A stretch of 64,000 nucleotides of DNA from Enterobacter asburiae (GTDB lineage: Bacteria; Pseudomonadota; Gammaproteobacteria; Enterobacterales; Enterobacteriaceae): contig NZ_AP019632.1 in the NCBI RefSeq assembly GCF_007035645.1, positions 1,674,001 to 1,738,000 on the forward strand, in the 5' to 3' direction. The translations under genes were made by a program, and so were the position numbers. Below, piece by piece: positions 19,471-28,952 of the stretch. Each line of letters starts with the position of its first letter. The first letter of the stretch is position 1. The notes under the pieces are model-generated. The model was not told the origin of the DNA, searched no databases, and saw only the letters and a program-made list of their open reading frames with translations.

Positions 19471-19932
19471 TTATTTTGCGAATAAACAATCTCGTCCAGA
19501 AGGAGCACCCATTACTCGGATCATTTTTTTACAAATAACAGTGACCTGCTGTCCTTTTTTCATTGCTGCAGCAGTAGCCTTTTCTGAGTTTTCCATCTCC
19601 ATTCGTGCAGGCATGAACTGGTTGTCTGTTTGTAAGCCGATGATAATTGAGTCTGTAAAATCTTTATCAATGGACTGAACAACCCCCTTGACTGCGACGA
19701 GCTTACCTTTCATGTTTTCATCGGTTGCAACTTCATTTTCTTCATAAGCTTTAAAAAGCTGCCTTGCGGAGGTTGTAAACACTTCTTTTTGCGGTACTGA
19801 CTCTTGCGTATCCGCAACTGATGCAGAAGACGAAGTCGCGCCTGCTTCAGATTTGTCGTTTTTACCGACGATATATCCCAGAACCATCAAAGCAATAAAG
19901 ATATAGAAAATCCATTTAATAAATTTCTTCAT
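19471..19932 (-). CDS. Membrane-anchored OB-fold (tRNA_anti-like) protein
   Basis: A 153-aa protein with a single N-terminal hydrophobic segment (residues 5-22, no lipobox, no clear cleavage site), a Ser/Ala/Glu-rich linker (about 25-50), and an OB-fold of the tRNA_anti-like type (about residues 56-150: LFKAYEENEVATDENMKGK, VAVKGVVQSIDKDF, MKKGQQVTVICKK). Two Cys (CKK and DCLF) could pair. Such proteins are widespread, often phage- or plasmid-linked, and have no firm function. It is more AT-rich than its neighbours and lies beside a tRNA gene, which suggests acquisition. Confidence 0.75.
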   Translation of the reverse strand: MKKFIKWIFYIFIALMVLGYIVGKNDKSEAGATSSSASVADTQESVPQKEVFTTSARQLFKAYEENEVATDENMKGKLVAVKGVVQSIDKDFTDSIIIGLQTDNQFMPARMEMENSEKATAAAMKKGQQVTVICKKMIRVMGAPSGRDCLFAK

Positions 19933-20298
19933 GTAATCACCTGTTAGCTAATAGTTTTGCTGTGTAAGTAATGTGAGGTTTTCACCTTATTACTTTATCG
20001 CATAAGGACGCTTATTGCCTATAAAAAGGATTTACGCGAGTAAATTATTTTATCCTTTTTCAAGGAAAGCATTGTTGTGATATCCCAAAAAGGGGAGCTT
20101 AAGACTGCTGACAAAGTATCTTTTTGCGTTCCTCCCGCTGGAGCTACGCTTGCTCGGGCCTACAATAAATAGTGCGATTTATTGATATAGTTTTGGCTTA
20201 GAGGAGAAGAAGCGCAGCGACACACGTCATGAAAGGCAGCTGAATCGCCGATGTTAAACAGTATAAAGGTGATTCGATGGCGCATGAACATCGTGTAG
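19933..20298. other. 366-bp gap between the OB-fold gene and livF
   Basis: No gene is visible. The half next to the OB-fold gene is AT-rich and should hold its promoter; the half next to livF is of higher GC. No integrase remnant or direct repeat was found. Confidence 0.5.
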
Positions 20299-21015
20299 TC
20301 AAACCCCGCCCAAATACGCCTTCCTCACCTCCTGATTTCCCAGCAGCTCCTCGCCGCTGCCGCTCAGCCGGATCTGCCCGTTAACCATCACATACCCGCG
20401 GTCGGAAAGCTTCAGCGCGTGATGCGCATTCTGCTCCACCAGAAAGATGGTCATGCCGTTGCGGGCCAGCTCGCGCAGCGTCTGGAAGATCTGTTTCACC
20501 ACAATCGGCGCCAGACCGAGGCTCGGTTCATCCAGCAGCAGCAGCTTCGGACGGCTCATCAGCGCCCGGGCGATCGCCAGCATCTGCTGCTCTCCGCCGG
20601 ACATGGTCATCGCGCGCTGCTTGCGTCGCTCCTTGAGGCGCGGGAACAGGTCGAACATGGTTTGCATATCCTCAGCGGCAAACTGGCTGCCGATGGGGAT
20701 GGTCCCCATCAGCAGGTTCTCTTCAACGGTCATATCCGGGAAAATTCGTCTGCCTTCCGGCGCCTGCGCGATGCCGCCGGACGCGACGTAGTGGGTGGAT
20801 TTATGGCTGATATCTTCACCGCCGAAAAGGATCTGTCCGCTGCGAATGCGGGGCTGGCCAAAGATGGACATCAGCAATGTCGATTTACCCGCGCCGTTTG
20901 CGCCAATCAGCGCCACGGTTTCACCCTTATTGACCTCGAGGGAAACCTGTTTAAGCGCCTGAATGACGCCGTAAAACACATCCACCCCGCGAAATGCCAG
21001 CAGCGGTTCGCTCAT
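20299..21015 (-). CDS. livF: Branched-chain amino-acid type ABC transporter ATPase (LivF family)
   Basis: ATPase subunit (238 aa) of a hydrophobic amino-acid importer. Walker A GANGAGKST, signature MSGGEQQMLAIARAL, Walker B LLLLDEPSLGLAP, switch segment FLVEQNAHHAL. Last gene of a five-gene set (binding protein, H, M, G, F); its start overlaps livG by 4 bp. Paralogous to the standard liv genes; the true substrate is not shown by the sequence. Confidence 0.9.
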   Translation of the reverse strand: MSEPLLAFRGVDVFYGVIQALKQVSLEVNKGETVALIGANGAGKSTLLMSIFGQPRIRSGQILFGGEDISHKSTHYVASGGIAQAPEGRRIFPDMTVEENLLMGTIPIGSQFAAEDMQTMFDLFPRLKERRKQRAMTMSGGEQQMLAIARALMSRPKLLLLDEPSLGLAPIVVKQIFQTLRELARNGMTIFLVEQNAHHALKLSDRGYVMVNGQIRLSGSGEELLGNQEVRKAYLGGV

Positions 21016-21887
21016 AGGTTGACCTCGCTTTCATCCGTACCCAGGTAGGCGGCAATGACCTTTTCATCATGCTGGATCTGCTCGGGTTTTCCCCTGGCAA
21101 TAACATCCCCGTGGTCGAGCACGATAATGTCGTCCGAAATCTCCATCACCATCCCCATATCATGCTCAATCAGTAATACCGTGATGTCATGATGATCCCG
21201 CAGAAAGCGAATAATGCTGCTGAGCTTATGCGTTTCAACCGGGTTAAGTCCGGCGGCGGGTTCATCCAGACAGATCATTTCCGGGCCGGTGCACATTGCT
21301 CGCGCAATTTCCAGACGCCGCTGCTGGCCGTACGACATCTCTCCCGCCAGACGATTGGCGCACTCCACCAGATCCACCACTTCCAGCCAGTAGAAGGCCC
21401 TGTCCAGGGCGTCGCTTTCCGCCCGCCGGTATGCCGGCGTATTTAAGATCCCGGCGAGCAGATTGCGGTTAACGCGCATATGCTGCGCAACCAGCAGGTT
21501 TTCCACGACAGACATCTCGCGAAAAAGACGGATATTTTGAAACGTGCGGGCCAGCCCTGCGCGGTTGACCAGATGCGTTCCGCCAAACATTTTGTAGAAC
21601 AGACGCTGCCCGAACTGCGCGGGGTTAATCCAGTCACCCGGCTGGAATTTTTGTCCGAGCACCTGAATAACGTTGGTCGTTTTATGGCGGGTATTAAATA
21701 AAATGTTGCCGCCGGAGGCCCTGTAGAAGCCCGTCAGACAGTTAAACACGGTTGTTTTTCCCGCCCCGTTTGGCCCAATAAGGGCGGTAATTGAGCCACG
21801 CTGTACGTCCAGGTTGACGTCATTTAGCGCCTTAATTCCGCCGAAGTGCATCATCAGATGTTCAACGCGTAATATCGTTCCGTTCAT
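21012..21887 (-). CDS. livG: Branched-chain amino-acid type ABC transporter ATPase (LivG family)
   Basis: ATPase subunit (291 aa), longer than LivF because of an insert near residues 60-100 typical of LivG. Walker A GPNGAGKTT (about residues 37-45), signature MSYGQQRRLEIARAM, Walker B MICLDEPAAGLNP, H-loop LLIEHDMGMV, and the LivG C-terminal extension. Overlaps livM and livF by 4 bp at each end, indicating translational coupling. Confidence 0.92.
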   Translation of the reverse strand: MNGTILRVEHLMMHFGGIKALNDVNLDVQRGSITALIGPNGAGKTTVFNCLTGFYRASGGNILFNTRHKTTNVIQVLGQKFQPGDWINPAQFGQRLFYKMFGGTHLVNRAGLARTFQNIRLFREMSVVENLLVAQHMRVNRNLLAGILNTPAYRRAESDALDRAFYWLEVVDLVECANRLAGEMSYGQQRRLEIARAMCTGPEMICLDEPAAGLNPVETHKLSSIIRFLRDHHDITVLLIEHDMGMVMEISDDIIVLDHGDVIARGKPEQIQHDEKVIAAYLGTDESEVNL

Positions 21888-23158
21888 GGTGCGACACCCT
21901 TACGCACGGCGAACCCGCTGCGGTTAATGCGGATCAAACCGCGCGGACGCCAGATCATCATCACCACCATGAGCATGCCAAACAGCAGGACGCGGTACTC
22001 GGCAAAACTGCGCAGCAGTTCCGGCGTTACGGTGAGCACAAAAGCGGCCAGCACTACGCCAAGCGTCGAGCCCATACCGCCCAGCACCACGATGGCGAGG
22101 ATCAGTGCAGATTCAAAGAACGTGAAGGAGGTCGGGTTCACGAACCCCTGATAGGTGGCGAAGAACACCCCGGCAATCCCTGCGGTCGATGCGCCCAGCG
22201 TAAAGGCCGACAGCTTAACCAGAACATGATTTAACCCCATCGAGCGGCAGGCAATTTCGTCTTCACGCAGTGCTTCCCACGCCCGACCAATCGGCATCCG
22301 CGTCAGGCGGTGCTTGATGTAGAGCACGAGCATCACCACCAGGAACAGCACCGCGTAGATAAAAATAAACTTCATGTTCGGGTTATAGGTCAGGTGGAAA
22401 AACTCGTGGAAGGGCACGCCGCCTTCTTTCGCGCGTCGCCCAAATTCCAGACCGAAAAAGGTGGGGGGAGGGGCCGACACGCCGTTTGGTCCGCCGGTGA
22501 AGGTCAGCCAGTTGTTCAGTATCAGGCGAATGATCTCCCCGAACCCGAGTGTGACGATGGCCAGATAGTCACCGTGCATGCGCAGTACCGGGAAACCGAG
22601 CAGGGCGCCTGCGGCGGCGGCCATGATTGCCGCCAGCGGCAGCATGCTCCAGAAGCCTAAGCCGAGATACTGGTATCCCAGCGCCAGACCGTACGCCCCA
22701 ATTGCGTAGAACGCGACATATCCCAGATCCAGCAGGCCGGCCAGACCCACGACGATGTTCAGCCCCAGACCGAGAAGCACGTAGATCAGCCCGAGAATGG
22801 CGACGGTCAGCACATATTTCGTGGCGACAAACGGAAAGCAAATCGCAAGAGCAATTACCAGAGGAATAATCCAGCGCATGCGGCTTTTGTATTCCGGTGG
22901 CCGGACATATACGCCCGCGCTATCGGCTTCGAAGCGTGCCTGGAAACGGGCGCCCGCGGCGGTACCTAAAAAGGCGCTCAGCAGAAAACGCCCGAGCATG
23001 ACGATGCCGACCATCCAGGCCAGCCGCTGTCCGGCGAAGTTAAAGCTGTAACCGTCCAGCACCACGCCCGCAATGGGGCCGAAAATAACCAGCGCAATCA
23101 GCCCGGAAAAAATCGCGTCCAGCATGCAGCGTTTAAGTGAAAAACCGTGTGATGTCAT
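21884..23158 (-). CDS. livM: Branched-chain amino-acid type ABC permease (LivM family)
   Basis: Inner-membrane permease (424 aa) with about ten hydrophobic segments and the conserved loop GRAWEALREDEIACRSMGL near the C-terminal third, which couples to the ATPase. The frame is open to a GTG at 23173 that overlaps the livH stop, but AGGGAGAG places the start at one of two adjacent ATGs (23161 or 23158); the second has the better spacing. Confidence 0.9.
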   Translation of the reverse strand: MTSHGFSLKRCMLDAIFSGLIALVIFGPIAGVVLDGYSFNFAGQRLAWMVGIVMLGRFLLSAFLGTAAGARFQARFEADSAGVYVRPPEYKSRMRWIIPLVIALAICFPFVATKYVLTVAILGLIYVLLGLGLNIVVGLAGLLDLGYVAFYAIGAYGLALGYQYLGLGFWSMLPLAAIMAAAAGALLGFPVLRMHGDYLAIVTLGFGEIIRLILNNWLTFTGGPNGVSAPPPTFFGLEFGRRAKEGGVPFHEFFHLTYNPNMKFIFIYAVLFLVVMLVLYIKHRLTRMPIGRAWEALREDEIACRSMGLNHVLVKLSAFTLGASTAGIAGVFFATYQGFVNPTSFTFFESALILAIVVLGGMGSTLGVVLAAFVLTVTPELLRSFAEYRVLLFGMLMVVMMIWRPRGLIRINRSGFAVRKGVAP

Positions 23159-23169
23159 CATTCTCTCCC

Positions 23170-24084
23170 TCACACTTTGGCCACAATCGGGCGCCCAAGC
23201 AGCCCCTGGGGGCGGAAAATCAGGATCATGACCAGCAGGCCGAACGAAAAGACATCTTTATAGTCCGAGTTCACCATGCCCGAGAACTGGGCTTCCGCCA
23301 CGCCCAGGATAAGGCCACCGAGCATCGCGCCAGGGAGGGAGCCGATGCCGCCGAGTACCGCCGCGGTAAAGGCTTTAATGCCGATCACGAACCCGACGTA
23401 GAAATCAAAGGTGCCGTAATTCATGGTGATCAGCACGCCTGCCAGACCGGCCATCGCCGCGCCGATCACAAAGACCAGCGAAATAATCCGGTCGGTGTTA
23501 ATGCCCAGAATGGAGGCCATCTTACGATCCTGCTGTACCGCGCGGCACATCCGCCCCAGCCGGGTATGGTTGATAATCCAGGTGAGCACCAGCATGCCGG
23601 CAAACGAGGCAATCAGAATAAACACTTTGGTGTAGGTTATCTGTACGAACCCGTCGCCAAGATGCAGGCGAATCACGCCGTCCAGCATGGTCGGCACCCC
23701 TTGCTGGCGCGGACCCTGGCTCAGCTGCGCGTAGTTTTGCAGGATAAGCGACATCCCGATGGCGGAGATCAGCGGCGCCAGGCGCGTGGAGTTGCGCAGC
23801 GGCTTGTAGGCGATACGCTCGATGGTCCAGCCGTACACCCCGGTTACCACGATGGTGAACACCAGCGTCCCGAGGATCAGCAGCGGGAACGACTGCAGAC
23901 CGAAGAACGAGAGCAGCGCCAGGCCGATGGCGCAGAGATAGGCGGAAATCATATACACTTCGCCGTGGGCGAAATTGATCATCCCGATAATGCCGTACAC
24001 CATGGTGTAGCCGATGGCGATTAAACCGTAGACGGAGCCCAGCGTTAAGCCATTGATTAACTGTTGCAGGAAGAATGTACTCAT
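23170..24084 (-). CDS. livH: Branched-chain amino-acid type ABC permease (LivH family)
   Basis: Inner-membrane permease (304 aa) partnering LivM. Conserved parts: LINGLTLGSVYGLIAIGYTM at the N-terminus, INFAHGEVYM, and GIKAFTAAVLGGIGSLPGAM near residues 225-244. First gene after the binding protein (about 100 nt spacing), forming an operon with livM, livG and livF. Confidence 0.92.
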   Translation of the reverse strand: MSTFFLQQLINGLTLGSVYGLIAIGYTMVYGIIGMINFAHGEVYMISAYLCAIGLALLSFFGLQSFPLLILGTLVFTIVVTGVYGWTIERIAYKPLRNSTRLAPLISAIGMSLILQNYAQLSQGPRQQGVPTMLDGVIRLHLGDGFVQITYTKVFILIASFAGMLVLTWIINHTRLGRMCRAVQQDRKMASILGINTDRIISLVFVIGAAMAGLAGVLITMNYGTFDFYVGFVIGIKAFTAAVLGGIGSLPGAMLGGLILGVAEAQFSGMVNSDYKDVFSFGLLVMILIFRPQGLLGRPIVAKV

Positions 24085-24183
24085 CTTAGCGCGCTCGTTT
24101 TATAGGCTGCGCGATGCGCGCAGCCTGATGTTTATTACGCGCCGACGGGCAGGCCCGCCGACGTTGAGCGTGACTCCGTCCCG

Positions 24184-25305
24184 TTACTGCACTTCCTTAT
24201 ATTTGCCTTTGTCGTCCCACTGGTAAACCACGTAGTCAGACACTTTCAGATCGCCCTTGCTGTCCCACGCTTTTTTGCCCATCACCGTGTCGACGGAATT
24301 GGCTTTCAGCCACTCGCTGGCTTTGGCGGAGTCCTTGCCGCCGGTGGCCTTGAAGGCTGCGGCAATGGCCTGTACGGAGGCATAGGAGTAAAGGGTGTAA
24401 CCTTCCGGCTCGAATTTACCGGCGCGGAATTTCTCGATAACCGCTTTACCGTCCGGGATAAGGCGCGGATCTTTACCGAAGGTCATGTAAATGCCGTTGG
24501 TGTATTGCGGGCCCCCCGCGGCGGTCACCATCTCTTCGTTGACAATACAGTCGCCGGAGAAGAATTTCGCCTGCACGCCCTGTTCACGCATCTGGCGAAC
24601 CAGCGGACCGGCTTCCGGGTGACAGCCACCGAAGAACACGACGTCCGGTTTTTGCGCGCCGATCTTGGTCACCAGCGCGTTAAAGTCTTTCTCACCGCGA
24701 GATAACCCCTCATACATCACATCCTGAACCCCGCGTTTCGCCAGCGCCGCTTTGGTGGCGTCAGCCAGACCCTGACCATAGGTGTCTTTATCGTGAATAA
24801 TTACCACGCGCTTGGCTTTCAGCTTGTCGATGATGAAGTCGCTGGCAACCTGACCCTGCTGGTCATCGCGTCCGCACATGCGGAACATGTCGCTCATGCC
24901 GCGTTCGGTGATCAGCGGGTTAGTTGAGCCGGGGGTAATCGCAATAATGCCCGCGTCGCTATACACCTCGGAGGCGGGCATTGTGGAAGAGGAGCAGAAA
25001 TGGCCGACCACGGCGTTGACTTTATCCTGGTCAACTAAACGGTTGGCGACGGCCACGGCCTGCTTGGGCTCGCAGGCATCATCCCCCTGAACCAGTTTGA
25101 TCTTCTCGCCGTTAATGCCGCCTGCGGCATTAATGTCTTCAGCGGCCTGCGTTGCGCCGTGCCAGTACTGATCGCCATAGGTGGCATTCGGACCCGTGAA
25201 CGGCCCGGCCACGCCAATCACAATATCTGCCCGGGCGGAAAACGCCGTCACCAGGCAACCGGCCAACACAAGAGAAAGAGGAGTTCTGATTAATTTCAGC
25301 GACAT
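24184..25305 (-). CDS. Periplasmic branched-chain amino-acid type binding protein (LivJ/LivK family)
   Basis: A 373-aa solute-binding protein with signal peptide (about residues 1-25, ending SARA). The mature part matches the LivJ/LivK pattern: GDQYWHGATQAAEDINAAGG, GDDACEPKQAVAVANRLV, GHFCSSSTMPAS, ITPGSTNPLITERG, HDKDTYGQGLA and KANSVDTVMG. The frame is open 30 codons further upstream, but CTAAGGAACATAATAATG fixes the ATG at 25305. The pocket motif CSSST is conserved, favouring an aliphatic amino acid; the exact substrate is not determined. Head of the five-gene importer operon. Confidence 0.9.
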   Translation of the reverse strand: MSLKLIRTPLSLVLAGCLVTAFSARADIVIGVAGPFTGPNATYGDQYWHGATQAAEDINAAGGINGEKIKLVQGDDACEPKQAVAVANRLVDQDKVNAVVGHFCSSSTMPASEVYSDAGIIAITPGSTNPLITERGMSDMFRMCGRDDQQGQVASDFIIDKLKAKRVVIIHDKDTYGQGLADATKAALAKRGVQDVMYEGLSRGEKDFNALVTKIGAQKPDVVFFGGCHPEAGPLVRQMREQGVQAKFFSGDCIVNEEMVTAAGGPQYTNGIYMTFGKDPRLIPDGKAVIEKFRAGKFEPEGYTLYSYASVQAIAAAFKATGGKDSAKASEWLKANSVDTVMGKKAWDSKGDLKVSDYVVYQWDDKGKYKEVQ

Positions 25306-25728
25306 TATTATGTTCCTTAGCAAAGAGGTTTTTGCACCACGGCGTAAACCCGAACGCCCGACGGCGCAGCCAATCCGAAACACGAGCAAGAACAAAATGC
25401 ACTAAACGAACAAGATACAGACGGCATCCTGCATATTACGGCGAGATTTCCCTGCGCAGAGGCGCGCGAAGAACGTTAAGCAAAAACGTTGCCAGAATGG
25501 TTAACCCATTGACGAGCTTGCGACATGTTTGAGTATAGAGCGCCGCGTTATGCCGCCTTGCGGGAGGAGAAGAAATTACAGCGGAGATCACATATCGTTA
25601 ACAATAAAGCCCATAAGTTGTGCAAAGGTCACGATTTGCACGTTTTTGCAGCAATAAAGACCTAAACTTCAGCCCGGAGAGGCGTGAGTTATGTGTTAGG
25701 ATCGTTTCCTTTTGCAGGAGTGTCAGCG
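25306..25728. promoter_or_regulatory. 423-bp divergent region between the Liv-type operon and yecA
   Basis: No gene is convincing. It must hold promoters for both sides. One inverted repeat, GTGCAAA-N8-TTTGCAC at 25620-25641, about 90 bp before yecA, could be a regulator site; no known operator is recognised. Confidence 0.5.
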
Positions 25729-26397
25729 ATGACTGAAGGCCCATTGAATGAAAGCGAAATGGCGTGGCTTGAAGAGACGTTAATGTCTTACGGTCATGAT
25801 GACGCGTCCGTGATTGACGTGTCCGAACTGGACGGCATGCTTACCGCAGTGCTTTCCGGTCCTGTTGTCGTTGAGCCAGATGCCTGGCTGGTGGCGGTGT
25901 GGGGCGGCGAGAAGTACATTCCGCGCTGGAAAAACGATCGTGAGATGAACCGTTTTATCGATCTCTGCTTTAAGCATATGAACGATATTGCAGAGCGCCT
26001 GAGCGAGTACCCGGATCAGTTTGAACCGATGTTTGGTTATAACGACGTGGATGATGAGAGCTATACCGTGGTGGAAGAGTGGTGCTATGGCTATATGCGC
26101 GGCGTGGCGCTGACGGACTGGTCAGCCCTGCCGGAAGCCCTGAAGGCCGATCTTGACGTGATTGCCCTGCACGGGACGGAAGAGAACAGCGAAAAGCTGG
26201 ATGAACTGTCCGAAGAGGAGTATATCGCCAGCATCGAAAGCATCCAGCCTGCGGCACTGCGTTTATATCAATACTGGGTTAACAACCCGCAGCAGCCGGA
26301 AGTGAAGAAGCCGACGGTGAACGGCACGAAGGTCGGGCGTAACGATCCGTGTCCTTGCGGCAGCGGGAAGAAGTTTAAGAGCTGCTGTTTGCACTGA
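25729..26397 (+). CDS. yecA: YecA family UPF0149 protein with SEC-C motif
   Basis: A 222-aa cytosolic protein: UPF0149/YecA helical domain (about residues 1-185) and a C-terminal SEC-C zinc-binding motif, [20 protein letters not shown], as found at the end of SecA. E. coli YecA binds metal and has been linked to ribosomes and SecA substrates; its precise role is open. The frame opens 15 codons upstream, but AGGAG before the ATG at 25729 gives [11 protein letters not shown], matching E. coli. Confidence 0.92.
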   Translation: MTEGPLNESEMAWLEETLMSYGHDDASVIDVSELDGMLTAVLSGPVVVEPDAWLVAVWGGEKYIPRWKNDREMNRFIDLCFKHMNDIAERLSEYPDQFEPMFGYNDVDDESYTVVEEWCYGYMRGVALTDWSALPEALKADLDVIALHGTEENSEKLDELSEEEYIASIESIQPAALRLYQYWVNNPQQPEVKKPTVNGTKVGRNDPCPCGSGKKFKSCCLH

Positions 26398-26398
26398 T

Positions 26399-26433
26399 AA
26401 AAAAAGGGGCTGATGATAGCCCCTTTTTTATTT
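26399..26433. terminator. Bidirectional terminator between yecA and tyrP
   Basis: AAAAAAAGGGGCT-GATGAT-AGCCCCTTTTTTA, T runs on both strands, between convergent genes; it touches the tyrP stop. Confidence 0.93.
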
Positions 26434-27643
26434 AACCCACTTCCGGCAGCATCCCGGCTGCAATCAATACCTGCACCAGAATAATCACCACCCCACAGCC
26501 AAACACAACGCACAGCAGCGGTTTTCCTCCCGCCACGCGATATCCCTGCTGAGGATGCTGCTGGCGGCTCTTCCACGCCAGCAGGGAAGGGAGCAGCAGG
26601 GCCAGGATAGAGAGCGCCACCCCTGCGTAGCCCAGCGCCATCACAAACCCGCGTGGGTAAAACAGCGCAAAAGCGAGCGGCGGCAGGAAGGTTATGGCCC
26701 CCGTCTGCAACCGTCCGGCCGCGGTATTGCGACGCTGGAACAGGTCGGCCAGATAATCAAACAGGCCGAGCGCCACGCCCAGGAACGAGGTTGCCAGCGC
26801 CAGGTCGGCAAACAGGTGTACCGCCAGCTCCACGTGCGGGGAGGTGACGACTTCGCGCAGCGCCAGCAAAAAACCGTTCAGGCCAGCATGTTGCGCCATC
26901 AGCCCAATAAAGGTTGAAGAGTCAATGCTGCCCAGCGTCACCAGCTGCCAGAAGATATAGGCGATCAGCGGGATCGCGCTTCCGATAATAAAGACGCGGC
27001 GCAGCTTGCGGATATCACCGTTCATATAGCTGACGATGCTCGGCACGCTGCCGTGGAAGCCAAATGAGGTGAAAATGACCGGGATCGCGGAGAGTGCCAG
27101 CCCTTTTTCCAGCGGCAGCGTCAGCAGGTTGACCTTGTGCACGTGCGGCGCCAGCAGCACCAGCATGATAATCAGGAAGAGAATTTTGGCGCTGAACAGA
27201 AAGCGGTTAAACAGATCGACCAGCGATGTCCCCACGCAGACCACGCCGCCGCCGATGAGCGCAAAGAAGATAGCCCCCGTCGCTGGGGTGATGTCAGAGC
27301 CAAACCAGTCGTTGACGCTGGAGGCGATGAGTTCCCCGGCGCCGCTGATATAGGCGGCGGTCAGGGCGTACATCAGGAACATCATGCTAAAGCCGGTTAT
27401 CCACTGGCCGTAGCGTCCCAGATAGCGCGCCGCAAGCGAACCCAGACCGGTGTCGGCGGGCACGTGCTGGTAAACCTCAAGCAGCAGCAGGGCGGTGTAG
27501 CACATCAGCGCCCAGAGCGTACCCAGCAGCAGCAGGGTCATGCCAAATCCCACGCCCGCGGCTGCCAGGGGCATTGCCAGCATTCCTGCGCCAATCGTCG
27601 TTCCGGCGACGATAAAAATACTTCCCAGGGTTCTGTTTCTCAC
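26432..27643 (-). CDS. tyrP: Tyrosine-specific proton symporter TyrP
   Basis: A 403-aa inner-membrane transporter of the aromatic amino-acid family with about 11 membrane segments; it imports tyrosine with protons. Starts [20 protein letters not shown], with the conserved [20 protein letters not shown] near the middle. The frame opens 11 codons upstream, but AGAGGAAAG before the GTG at 27643 gives exactly the E. coli length. A TyrR-type site lies upstream at 27735-27752. Confidence 0.95.
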   Translation of the reverse strand: MRNRTLGSIFIVAGTTIGAGMLAMPLAAAGVGFGMTLLLLGTLWALMCYTALLLLEVYQHVPADTGLGSLAARYLGRYGQWITGFSMMFLMYALTAAYISGAGELIASSVNDWFGSDITPATGAIFFALIGGGVVCVGTSLVDLFNRFLFSAKILFLIIMLVLLAPHVHKVNLLTLPLEKGLALSAIPVIFTSFGFHGSVPSIVSYMNGDIRKLRRVFIIGSAIPLIAYIFWQLVTLGSIDSSTFIGLMAQHAGLNGFLLALREVVTSPHVELAVHLFADLALATSFLGVALGLFDYLADLFQRRNTAAGRLQTGAITFLPPLAFALFYPRGFVMALGYAGVALSILALLLPSLLAWKSRQQHPQQGYRVAGGKPLLCVVFGCGVVIILVQVLIAAGMLPEVG

Positions 27644-27734
27644 GCTTTCCTCTACAACGATGCTTAACCGCGACAAAATCTGCGGCGCAGAGTAAGGGAA
27701 AAGCCGTAACTCGTCAAATCACCGTTACAAGTGG

Positions 27735-27752
27735 TGTAATGAATAATTTACG
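27735..27752 (-). promoter_or_regulatory. TyrR box upstream of tyrP
   Basis: TGTAAT-N6-TTTACG against the TyrR consensus TGTAAA-N6-TTTACA (10 of 12). It is about 95 bp upstream of the tyrP start, where TyrR acts in E. coli (repression with tyrosine, activation with phenylalanine). Confidence 0.6.
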
Positions 27753-27872
27753 GATAGTTGGCGATCTGATCCTTTTTAGGTGGATGCCTACTTCATAAGG
27801 ACAATATTGCTGAGCGATATTCCGGCGTAACGTAAACAATAAATATAAATTATCAAATTAAGTGAGGGTTTT

Positions 27873-28214
27873 ATGGCTGGGGAGAATCCCTTCACCGCGG
27901 CATGGAGCCGGGGAGGTAACCTGTTGTGCCATGGGCACTGGATAATCAGCTGGCAGAACCAACCCCTGATACTTCCCGAGTCCCGTCGCGAAAAGGATAT
28001 GGGCACCTGGGCAATCTATTCGGTTATCGATCCTGAAGATGAAACCTTTGCGCAAGGCTTACAGGAAGATGAGTGGATCGTTGAGAATGTCGACTGGTTA
28101 ACGGATATGTTCTTCGAGGTGGGGATTCTGCTGGAGACGTCCAGCTACCGCTATTTTTACCAGGCGGTGAATCCTCATGACTGGCGCTGCACCAGCTGCG
28201 CGGGGTGTATGTAA
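27873..28214 (+). CDS. Unrecognised 113-aa protein with Cys-rich C-terminus
   Basis: I do not recognise this gene. It encodes a soluble, acidic, Trp-rich protein (8 Trp in 113 aa) with no signal peptide or membrane segment, ending WRCTSCAGCM, three Cys in a CxxCxxC pattern that could bind metal. GAGG precedes the ATG; a second in-frame ATG at 27999 also has AAGGAT before it. Because the composition is even along the frame, the longer version looks real. It occupies the place where E. coli has yecH, but is not similar to YecH as I recall it. Confidence 0.6.
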   Translation: MAGENPFTAAWSRGGNLLCHGHWIISWQNQPLILPESRREKDMGTWAIYSVIDPEDETFAQGLQEDEWIVENVDWLTDMFFEVGILLETSSYRYFYQAVNPHDWRCTSCAGCM

Positions 28215-28250
28215 ATCAGCGCGGTGCCGGAAACCGGCACCGCGCTGAAA

Positions 28251-28748
28251 TTAATTCTGCGTATCGAGAGTGGAAAGTTCTTTATCAATAAAGTAAAGAC
28301 CTTCGCCGGATTTCCCCACCAGAGATAATTTATCCAGCACGGATTTAAACAGCTTCTCTTCTTCGTGTTGCTCAGCGACGTACCACTGCAGGAAATTAAA
28401 GGTTGGATAATCCTGGCTGGTCATCGCCGCATGAACCAGTTCGTTAATTTTCTGCGTGATCAGCTGCTCGTGCTCGTAGGTGGCGCGGAACAGTTCATCG
28501 AGAGAATTATACTCAGCGAAAGGTGATGTCACGGTTTCAATGCGCGGCAGGCTGCCCGTATCCGTAAGATAATCAAACAGACGCTGCATGTGGGTCATCT
28601 CTTCCTGAGCGTGACGACGCAGAAACGCGGCCGCACCTTCGAAGCTGTGGTAGCTGCACCAGGCGCTCATCTGCTGGTAGAGCAGGGATGAAAAAAGCTC
28701 AAGGTTCATTTGTGCGTTGAGCTTGTCGATCATTTCAGTTTTCAGCAT
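28251..28748 (-). CDS. ftnA: Ferritin FtnA
   Basis: Iron-storage ferritin (165 aa, the E. coli length) forming a 24-subunit shell. Four-helix ferritin pattern with ferroxidase ligands E17 (MNLELFSS), E50 and H53 (EEMTHMQ), and further Glu in the helix [14 protein letters not shown] lies 7 nt before the ATG. Convergent with the unknown 113-aa gene. Confidence 0.96.
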   Translation of the reverse strand: MLKTEMIDKLNAQMNLELFSSLLYQQMSAWCSYHSFEGAAAFLRRHAQEEMTHMQRLFDYLTDTGSLPRIETVTSPFAEYNSLDELFRATYEHEQLITQKINELVHAAMTSQDYPTFNFLQWYVAEQHEEEKLFKSVLDKLSLVGKSGEGLYFIDKELSTLDTQN

Positions 28749-28952
28749 GGTGACGCTCCGGATTATTATTTCTGGTTCACAATGAGCGACACTATAATTT
28801 GTTATTTAATTATTTGCAAAACGTAAAATTTTTATTTTATTTATTTAAAATACGAATGGGAATAAAACGCATTGGCGATTTTTATAATTTATTAATGAGA
28901 ATTGTTTTTGTTCGTAATGAAATATACTGCCAGCAAACGCTGGCAGGGTTGA

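Noticed and set aside
19160..20298. tRNA-leuZ-linked integration site
   Set aside because: I looked for a second copy of the tRNA 3' end and for an integrase; neither is present in the window.
25630..25650. Possible sigma-54 promoter upstream of yecA (TTGCAC then TTGCA)
   Set aside because: The GG of the -24 element is missing and the spacing is one base short.
28024..28050. Sigma-28-like sequence on the minus strand inside the unknown 113-aa gene (CAAAGGTT-N11-ATCGATAA)
   Set aside because: Only 12 of 16 positions match, including two mismatches in the -10; it is antisense and leads to no gene for 380 bp. Could be a weak intragenic FliA site but evidence is too thin.
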